A DNA stretch of 17,356 nt from JAFGLY01 sp041309225 (lineage in GTDB: Bacteria; Myxococcota_A; UBA796; JAFGLY01): positions 1-17,356 of the forward strand of contig JBFYZZ010000186.1 in the NCBI GenBank assembly GCA_041309225.1, given 5' to 3'. Positions 13,062 to 17,356 of the stretch are shown here, one piece after another. Below the pieces are notes generated by a model. The model searched no databases and was not told the DNA's origin. It saw nothing but the letters and a program-made list of their open reading frames with translations. Made by a program: the position numbers and the translations under genes. Numbering within the stretch: the stretch's first letter is position 1; the number at the start of each line of letters is the position of its first letter.

Positions 13062-14368
13062 TCAGGTGGAACGGTGCCGGCCGCGGGACTCTCGGGCGAG
13101 CCACCGGCCGTCGAGGATGAGGAGGGCGACCAGGAGCCAGGCGGCGAGCACGGAGGGGAGGACGCTGCCCCGGGAGAGCCCCCAGATGCCGGGGACCACG
13201 ACGATCGGCAGGGCAGCGAGACTCTGTGAACGAAGGCTCCGATCGACGGGCCCCGCAGCCACTGGCGCTGCAGCAGGGCGGCCATCATGAAGAAGAACAG
13301 CGCCGACACCATGACGAGCCAGCCGGAGTCCCGGAGGGAGACGAGGCGGGCGAGGGCGACCAGCCCGATCGTGTAGAGCGCGGTCCAGGTGAGACCCGTG
13401 ATGGCCACGTGGCGGGTGACGGCTCGCGCCACGGCTGCTCGGGACAGGGGGAGGAGGTCCCACGTCCCCACGTCAAACCACCGGGTCGACGTCGTCCCTC
13501 CGGCGGCCACACCACCCAGCGGCCGGGCCGCCACGACGACGAGCGGCATGACCGACGCAGCCACGAGGGAGAAGGCGAGGAGCTCGTGTATCGGTCCGGA
13601 CGTGGTCATCGCGCAGGCGAGTCCCCATGCCCCGGCGGTCAGGGCACCCGCCACCACCAGCGGACGGCCGAGTCCCACCCGGAGGTCGGCCCGTAGCCGC
13701 TCCGGCGGCGAGAGGCCCAGCCGGTGGATCGGCCTGGCGAACCTCGGCGGGCGCCTCTGCCCGGCCTCGAGCCGGTCGCGGATCGGGGGACCTCCCGCGA
13801 GGACGGTGGCTGCGAGGAGGAGCCCGGCTGTCCACACCAGGCCCGGCCGCTGCACGATTCCGGCGATCACGAGCAGGCTGACCAGCATCCAGACGGATCC
13901 GAGCAGGGCCAGCAGCGACCGCGCCCTCCAGCCGCGGGTCAGCGTGCCCGCGACTGCGAGGGGGAGGAGGAGGGCGACCACGCAGGTGGCAGCCGGCAGC
14001 AGACCGCGTGCGTCGCCGGTCGCGAGGCTCGCGAGCCATGCGACCCCCACGAGCGGAACACCGATCGCGAGCGCCAGGACGATCCCCTCCACGCCGGCCC
14101 GTACGCGCTCCGACAGGGGCAGCACCGGCACGCTCCCCTGCGGCCACGTCCAGGACAGCGTTCCTGCACTGAAGAAGCCGACCGGGAACAGGAACGTCAG
14201 CGCGAGAAGGTACAGGTGCTTCCCGGTCAGGACGGGTGCCAGTGCCCACGTCAGGAACCACAGTCCCCCGAGCCCGCTGGTGGCTGCCTCGATCGGCTTC
14301 GGTGGCCGCACGAGGAGCCGCGCCGTCGTCCGGGCGTGGGCGAGCGCGGCCCGGAGCGTGGCGGTCAC
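13062..14368 (-). CDS. ABC transporter permease, frameshifted near 13224
   Basis: Start GTG 14368 overlaps the ATPase stop as GTGA. Up to residue about 380 the frame encodes a polytopic membrane protein with around nine hydrophobic segments (e.g. LYLLALTFLFPVGFFSAGTL, GIVLALAIGVPLVGVAWLAS, LLLPLAVAG, LLALLGSVWMLVSLLVIAG, MVSALFFFMMAALLQRQW). Near 13224 this frame turns into Ser/Pro-rich nonsense, while the adjacent frame continues with SLAALPIVVVPGIWGLSRGS and LAAWLLVALLILDGRWLA to a stop at 13062. One added base (CACAG-n-AGTCTC) rejoins them into about 434 aa. The permease type resembles those encoded beside YtrA-type GntR regulators. Either an assembly error or a recent inactivation. Confidence 0.75.
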
Positions 14369-15093
14369 GGCGCCTCCCCGTCGGGTCGGCCCCCCAGGCC
14401 CCAGGCGACCAGGCACTCCTCGAGGGTGCGTCCCTCGCCGACCAACGCGTGGGTCTCGCCCTCGGCCAGCACCCGGCCCCGGTCGAGCACGAGGAGGCGG
14501 TCGGCGATCCGCTCCACGTCGGCCACCTGGTGGCTGCTCACGATGACGCTTCGCTCGGGATCGCGCACGACCTCCAGGACCGTGGCGAGGAGCGCCCGTC
14601 TCCCGGCGAGGTCGAGGCCGGCGCCGGGCTCGTCGAGCACGAGGAGGCGCGGCCGGAACGCCAGCGCGATCACGAGCCGCACGCGCGTGCCCTCCCCGCG
14701 CGAGAGCTCGCGCACCCGGCGGCCGGGCTGGACCTCGAAGCGGTGGAGGAGGCGGGCCACCAGGTCCGGGTCCCAGGTCGTGTAGTAGCCGGAGAGGATG
14801 TGGAGCAGGGTGCCGATCCGCACCTCGAAGAGCGGTTGGTCGTCGCTCATCCACCCGAGCCGGGTGCGCACCTCGCTCACGTCCCGGTGCGGGGTGAGCC
14901 CCAGCACGGCCACCGTCCCACCGTCCGGGCGGTCGAGCCCGGGCAGGAGGCGCAGGAGCGTGGTCTTGCCCGCGCCGTTCGGACCGATCACGCCCACCAC
15001 GGCTCCCGGCGGCACGCGCCAGGTCGGCACCTCCAGGGTGAAGGCGCCCCGGCGGCGCACCAGGCCCTCCACCACGACCAGGTCGTCGTTCAC
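14365..15093 (-). CDS. ABC transporter ATP-binding protein
   Basis: 242 aa from GTG 15093, which has AAGGAGG upstream and overlaps the regulator's stop as GTGA. It powers transport by ATP hydrolysis with the downstream permease. Seen in order: Walker A GPNGAGKTT (residues 37-45), a Q-loop region with SDDQPLFEVR, the signature LSRGEG in place of LSGGQ, Walker B LLVLDEPGAGLD and the switch histidine in VSSHQ. The length fits a lone ATPase subunit. LSRGE-type signatures are frequent in this subfamily of exporters and should still be active. GntR, ATPase and permease genes are all coupled by 4-nt overlaps, so they are made together. Substrate unknown; antibiotic or envelope-stress export is typical of such operons. 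Confidence 0.93.
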   Translation of the reverse strand: MNDDLVVVEGLVRRRGAFTLEVPTWRVPPGAVVGVIGPNGAGKTTLLRLLPGLDRPDGGTVAVLGLTPHRDVSEVRTRLGWMSDDQPLFEVRIGTLLHILSGYYTTWDPDLVARLLHRFEVQPGRRVRELSRGEGTRVRLVIALAFRPRLLVLDEPGAGLDLAGRRALLATVLEVVRDPERSVIVSSHQVADVERIADRLLVLDRGRVLAEGETHALVGEGRTLEECLVAWGLGGRPDGEAP

Positions 15094-15479
15094 GGCGTCC
15101 TCCTTGCGGCCAGCAGGCCGTCCACGGTCTCGCGGATCTCGGCGTCGTCGAGCCCAAGGGTACGCGCCCGCTCGACCGCGCCGCCGAGCGCCTCCCTCGC
15201 GTGGGCGCGGGCCTGCACGCGGGCCGCCTCGCCCACGCCCTCGGCGACGAACGTGCCCTGCCCCTGGCGGCGCACCAGGAGGCCCACCGCCTCGAGGTCG
15301 GCGTAGGCGCGCCGCACCGTGATGAGCGAGACGCGCAGCTCCACCGCGAGGTCGCGCACCGAGGGCAGGAGCGTGCCCGGCGGCAGGGCACCGGCCCGGA
15401 CCAGGTCCGCCACGCGGTCCACGATCTGGCGGTAGTACGGCACGCCCGACGCGGCGCTCAGGACCAGGAGCGGCTTCAT
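15090..15479 (-). CDS. GntR-family regulator, YtrA-like subfamily
   Basis: 129 aa from ATG 15479 (MKPLLVLSAASGVPYYRQIV). The N-terminal winged helix-turn-helix is classic GntR: LVRAGALPPGTLLPSVRDLA, VELRVSLITVRRAYADLEAV, GLLVRRQGQGTFV. Only about 55 residues follow (ending EIRETVDGLLAARRTP), too few for a FadR or HutC ligand domain but right for the YtrA subfamily, which regulates ABC transporter operons. The promoter's -10 element overlaps an inverted repeat right next to the start codon, predicting self-repression. No Shine-Dalgarno precedes the ATG, and the predicted transcription start falls at about 15480, so the mRNA is probably leaderless. Upstream in-frame starts (ATG 15491, GTG 15497) lie inside the operator. 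Confidence 0.9.
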   Translation of the reverse strand: MKPLLVLSAASGVPYYRQIVDRVADLVRAGALPPGTLLPSVRDLAVELRVSLITVRRAYADLEAVGLLVRRQGQGTFVAEGVGEAARVQARAHAREALGGAVERARTLGLDDAEIRETVDGLLAARRTP

Positions 15480-15516
15480 GTGTATGTACATATACACAGA
15501 TGGATGTCGAGCGCAA
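15480..15516 (-). promoter_or_regulatory. Promoter overlapping palindromic GntR operator
   Basis: On the minus strand TTGCGC (15516-15511), 18 nt, then TATGTA (15492-15487). The same -35 hexamer and spacer length occur at 1492-1521. Over the -10 element lies GTGTAT-GTACAT-ATACAC (15480-15497), with 6-bp inverted arms and an inner perfect palindrome TATGTACATA (15483-15492). GntR proteins bind such GT-n-TA...TA-n-AC sites, so the regulator likely represses its own operon here. Confidence 0.65.
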
Positions 15517-15626
15517 GCCCAGTGGTCGAGGGTCCAACCGGCAGCCGAGGGTTCGCGAAGAGGTGACGTCCGACCCCGCGCGGCCGTCTCGGGCTCAGGA
15601 TACGTTGCGCCTCCAAGGGAGTCGTC

Positions 15627-16226
15627 GTGCCCGCCCTGCTGCCTGCCCTTGCGCTCCTCCTCCTCCTGGCCGCCGGTTGCGGTACCGAGACCCCGGCGGA
15701 CGAGACAGGCCCCGAGGACTCGTGCGTCTGGTGCATCGACGACGACACCGGGTGGGTACGGGACGACGACGGTGACGGGTGGACCGTGCCCGAGGGGGAC
15801 TGCGACGACGACGATCCCGCGATCCACCCCGGCGCCGAGGAGATCCCCTACGACGGGATCGACCAGGACTGCACCGGCTCCGACCTGACCGACGTGGACG
15901 GTGACGGGTACGATGCCGAGAAGGCGGGCGGCGACGACTGCGACGACGGGGACGCGGCCGTGAATCCCGCGGCCGAGGAGACCTGGTACGACGGCGTGGA
16001 CCAGGACTGCGGCGCCCACACCGGCAGCGATTACGACGCCGACGGGGACCAGCACGACGCCGAGGCCTACGGGGGGGACGACTGCTACGACCGGGACGCG
16101 CGGGTATACCCCGGCGCCACGGAGGCGTGCACCGGGATGCTCGACGAGGACTGCGACACGTTCGTGGACTGCGAGGACCCGGACTGCGACGGCGTGGATC
16201 CGTGCCCGGAGACCACCGGCGGGTGA
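15627..16226 (+). CDS. MopE-like lipoprotein with putative metal-binding repeats
   Basis: 199 aa from GTG 15627, with AGGGAG 5 nt upstream. The signal peptide is PALLPALALLLLLAAG|C (lipidated Cys about 18). Three repeats of the MopE-type putative metal-binding motif follow: DDDGDGWTVPEGDCDDDDPA then IHPGAEEIPYDGIDQDC; DVDGDGYDAEKAGGDDCDDG then AAVNPAAEETWYDGVDQDC; DADGDQHDAEAYGGDDCYDR then ARVYPGATEACTGMLDEDC. It ends in CEDPDCDGVDPC. DxDGDG loops bind calcium in related proteins. In Methylococcus, MopE is a copper-binding outer-surface protein, but most family members are uncharacterised. Divergent from the GntR operon. The FG-GAP protein at the window start carries the same motif. Confidence 0.9.
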   Translation: MPALLPALALLLLLAAGCGTETPADETGPEDSCVWCIDDDTGWVRDDDGDGWTVPEGDCDDDDPAIHPGAEEIPYDGIDQDCTGSDLTDVDGDGYDAEKAGGDDCDDGDAAVNPAAEETWYDGVDQDCGAHTGSDYDADGDQHDAEAYGGDDCYDRDARVYPGATEACTGMLDEDCDTFVDCEDPDCDGVDPCPETTGG

Positions 16227-16263
16227 TCCGAGATCGACCGGACCCCGTTCGCGCGGATCGGGA

Positions 16264-16543
16264 GGACAGAAGGCCACTTGCTGCGGCAGCAAGTCGACTT
16301 GTGTCCACCGAATCGGGACGCAACTCCACTTGCTGCGGCAGCAAGTTGACTTGTGTCCTCTGCAGGGGTCGGAGACTGGACACAGGTCGCCGTCATGACG
16401 TCATGAAGGGCGGTTGTGTCGCCTCAAAGCCCCCATGTCAGGACACAACTCCACTTGTGGCGACAGCAACACGACTTGTGTCCCCCTGGGGGCGAATGAC
16501 GGACACAAGTCGGCATCATGACGTCATGAGCATGAGTTGTGTC
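16264..16543. repeat. Array of five 43-bp palindromic units, two subtypes (A-A-B-A-B)
   Basis: Units at 16264-16306 (A), 16316-16358 (A), 16378-16420 (B), 16441-16483 (A) and 16501-16543 (B), each exactly 43 bp, with unrelated spacers of 9, 19, 20 and 17 bp. All begin GGACACAA-like and end TTGTGTC(C), so the outer 7-8 bp pair. Type A has an inner stem ACTTGCTG-CGG-CAGCAAGT, the third A copy being diverged. Type B has the perfect palindrome TCATGACGTCATGA. The outer arms are shared, the cores are not. No copy was seen elsewhere in the window. It occupies the gap between the MopE-like and thioredoxin genes. Resembles REP/BIME-type elements in size, but the family is not one I can name. Confidence 0.9.
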
Positions 16544-16707
16544 GCCCCCACCTCTCCCTTCCGGGTCGGCGCGGCCCAGGAGGCCGCGTGGGGCCGAGGC
16601 GGCGAGCCCGTCGAAGGGGATCGGCTGCCCGGGCCACGGGCTCGTGTCGTCCGCCACCGGCGTGACACTCGTGCCACCCGACGGCTCAGCCCGTGCCTGG
16701 AGGCACC
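16544..16707. other. Intergenic region before the thioredoxin gene
   Basis: 164 nt of G/C-rich sequence between the palindrome array and the ribosome-binding site of the 16708 gene. A minus-strand frame (GTG 16657 to 16424) has coding-like content at first (ADDTSPWPGQPIPFDGLAAS) but runs straight into the array, so it is not annotated. No promoter is evident. Confidence 0.35.
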
Positions 16708-17106
16708 GTGACCATCCTCACCGTCCTGGGCGTGATCGCCGGCGGGTTCGTCCTGTTCCTCGTCGGGATGCAGGTCTTCCTGGTCCTGCGGGTCCGGCGG
16801 CAGCGGGGCCGGCCGGTGCCCGAGCTGGCCGGGCGTCTGGGGCGAGCCGCGCGGGACCGTGCCCCCTCCCTGTTCTACTTCCACAGCCCGGCGTGCGGGC
16901 CCTGTCGCGCCATGACCCCGATGGTCCGGAAGCTGCCCGGCTTCGAGCGCACCGTCTTCGAGGTGGACGTCACCCGGGACATGGAGACGGCGCGCCGGTT
17001 TGGCGTCATGGCCACGCCCACCACGGTCGTGGTGCAGGCGGGCGTCGTCCGCGACGTGCGAGTGGGACCCCAGTCGGAGGCGACGCTCAAGGCGCTCCTG
17101 GCCTGA
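16708..17106 (+). CDS. Membrane-anchored thioredoxin-fold protein
   Basis: 132 aa. GTG 16708 is preferred over the in-frame GTG 16693 because GGAGG lies 4 nt before it. Residues 1-28 (TILTVLGVIAGGFVLFLVGM, then QVFLVLRVRRQRGR) form one transmembrane helix with a basic stop, placing the C-terminal domain in the cytoplasm if the positive-inside rule holds. The thioredoxin domain follows: a strand LFYFHSPACGPCRAMTPMVR with active site CGPC, a second strand TVFEVDVTRD, the cis-proline loop GVMATPTTVVVQAG and a final helix QSEATLKALLA. All thioredoxin essentials are present. It could keep membrane or cytosolic proteins reduced; the partner is unknown. It is preceded by the palindrome array and followed by a partial membrane protein gene. 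Confidence 0.9.
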   Translation: MTILTVLGVIAGGFVLFLVGMQVFLVLRVRRQRGRPVPELAGRLGRAARDRAPSLFYFHSPACGPCRAMTPMVRKLPGFERTVFEVDVTRDMETARRFGVMATPTTVVVQAGVVRDVRVGPQSEATLKALLA

Positions 17107-17287
17107 GGCGCCGCCAGGGTGCACGGGCGGGTACGGCGCTTCCCCGACCGGGCCGTAGCGGCCTGTCCGGGCCGACGGGACGGCGCGGGGATACAGCGGC
17201 GGTGCCACCCCGGAGCCGTGATGGCCCCGAGCGACCGACACTCCCTGCCCACCCGGCCAGCCGGCGGCGCCCCGTAGGCGTGCGGCG

Positions 17288-17356
17288 GTGTCGGATCGCG
17301 CCTTCCTCCTCTTCTACGTCCTCTGGCTGGTGGTGTGCGTCGGGGCGGTGGAGGCG
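17288..17356 (+). CDS. N-terminal start of a membrane protein, 3' partial
   Basis: From GTG 17288 the frame encodes SDRAFLLFYVLWLVVCVGAV and runs off the window. The first 23 residues are a typical first transmembrane helix. No clear Shine-Dalgarno precedes it, so start and even gene are provisional. The gap 17107-17287 holds only G/C-rich stems such as GCGCCG...CGGCGC (17108-17139), a possible terminator of the thioredoxin gene. Confidence 0.45.
   Translation, partial: MSDRAFLLFYVLWLVVCVGAVEA

Noticed and set aside
13724..15306. Long plus-strand frames at 13724-14785 and 14236-15306
   Set aside because: Antisense shadows of the ABC operon, with His/Arg/Pro-rich composition and no domains.
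12884..15391. 835-aa minus-strand frame taken as one protein
   Set aside because: It strings together out-of-phase antisense or shadow sequence over the GntR and ATPase genes with the permease frame; only 14368 to about 13224 is coding in this phase.
16264..16543. CRISPR array
   Set aside because: The units are internally palindromic, fall into two types and are separated by only 9-20 bp of variable length; no cas genes are present.
16264..16543. Integron attC sites
   Set aside because: The arms do not match RYYYAAC/GTTRRRY core sites, and no integrase or cassette genes are seen.
16378..16543. TGACGTCA read as a CRE (CREB/ATF) element
   Set aside because: That is a eukaryotic factor site; here the longer 14-bp palindrome inside a bacterial repeat unit is the relevant structure.
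16424..16657. 77-aa minus-strand protein
   Set aside because: The first 35 codons look coding, but the frame continues through two palindromic units with Cys/His/Lys-rich nonsense; unit length is not a multiple of three.

Overview
The window is high-GC bacterial chromosomal DNA with short intergenic gaps, GTG as well as ATG starts and good Shine-Dalgarno sites. Three kinds of protein point to Myxococcota or a related 'deltaproteobacterial' lineage, probably from a metagenome assembly: an FG-GAP/integrin-like secreted repeat protein, MopE-like repeats (DGIDQDC, CDDGDAAVNP), and many small lipoproteins whose lipobox is followed by an Asp-rich stalk (DTDADAD). This assignment is inference from protein style; there is no rRNA or marker gene to test it.

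Layout. 1-1432: 3' part of a large FG-GAP repeat protein. 1492-3730: three exported lipoproteins; the first and third share a nearly identical promoter/leader, and the third lies between two copies of a 51-bp sequence taken from the end of the second. 3731-5506: a possible zinc-ribbon microprotein, another lipoprotein with two tiny coupled genes, and a GNAT acetyltransferase on the minus strand. 5840-6394: a lipoprotein. 6525-8249: an eroded accessory patch with broken HTH and ribbon-helix-helix-like genes facing a gene of unknown function with an Ala/Pro/Glu-rich middle. 8128-9405 (minus): an EEP-fold phosphohydrolase followed by a UPF0178/YaiI-type protein. 9578-10555: a 34-aa ORF and a lipoprotein whose C-terminal domain is a paralogue of the one at 3007-3672. 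10566-11247 (minus): remnants resembling a sulfatase tail and a transposase zinc-ribbon tail. 11249-12304 (minus): a 351-aa lipoprotein. 12363-12960: a broken DNA-binding gene and a 33-aa membrane or secreted peptide with its own hairpins. 13062-15479 (minus): a GntR (YtrA-like) regulator, ABC ATPase and ABC permease with GTGA overlaps, from a promoter that overlaps a palindromic operator. 15627-16226: a MopE-like lipoprotein. 16264-16543: five 43-bp palindromic units of two subtypes. 16708-17106: a membrane-anchored thioredoxin. 17288-end: start of a membrane protein.

Working view. The region is mainly an envelope inventory (lipoproteins, Ca-binding repeat proteins, a tethered thioredoxin) plus a self-regulated ABC exporter operon. 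The strongest undescribed signals are the palindromic array at 16264-16543, the lipoprotein duplication/cassette structure at 1492-3730 with its paralogue at 9917, and the 33-aa peptide locus. Three genes can each be restored by adding one base (near 7071, 12485 and 13224), so assembly error must be weighed against real gene decay.
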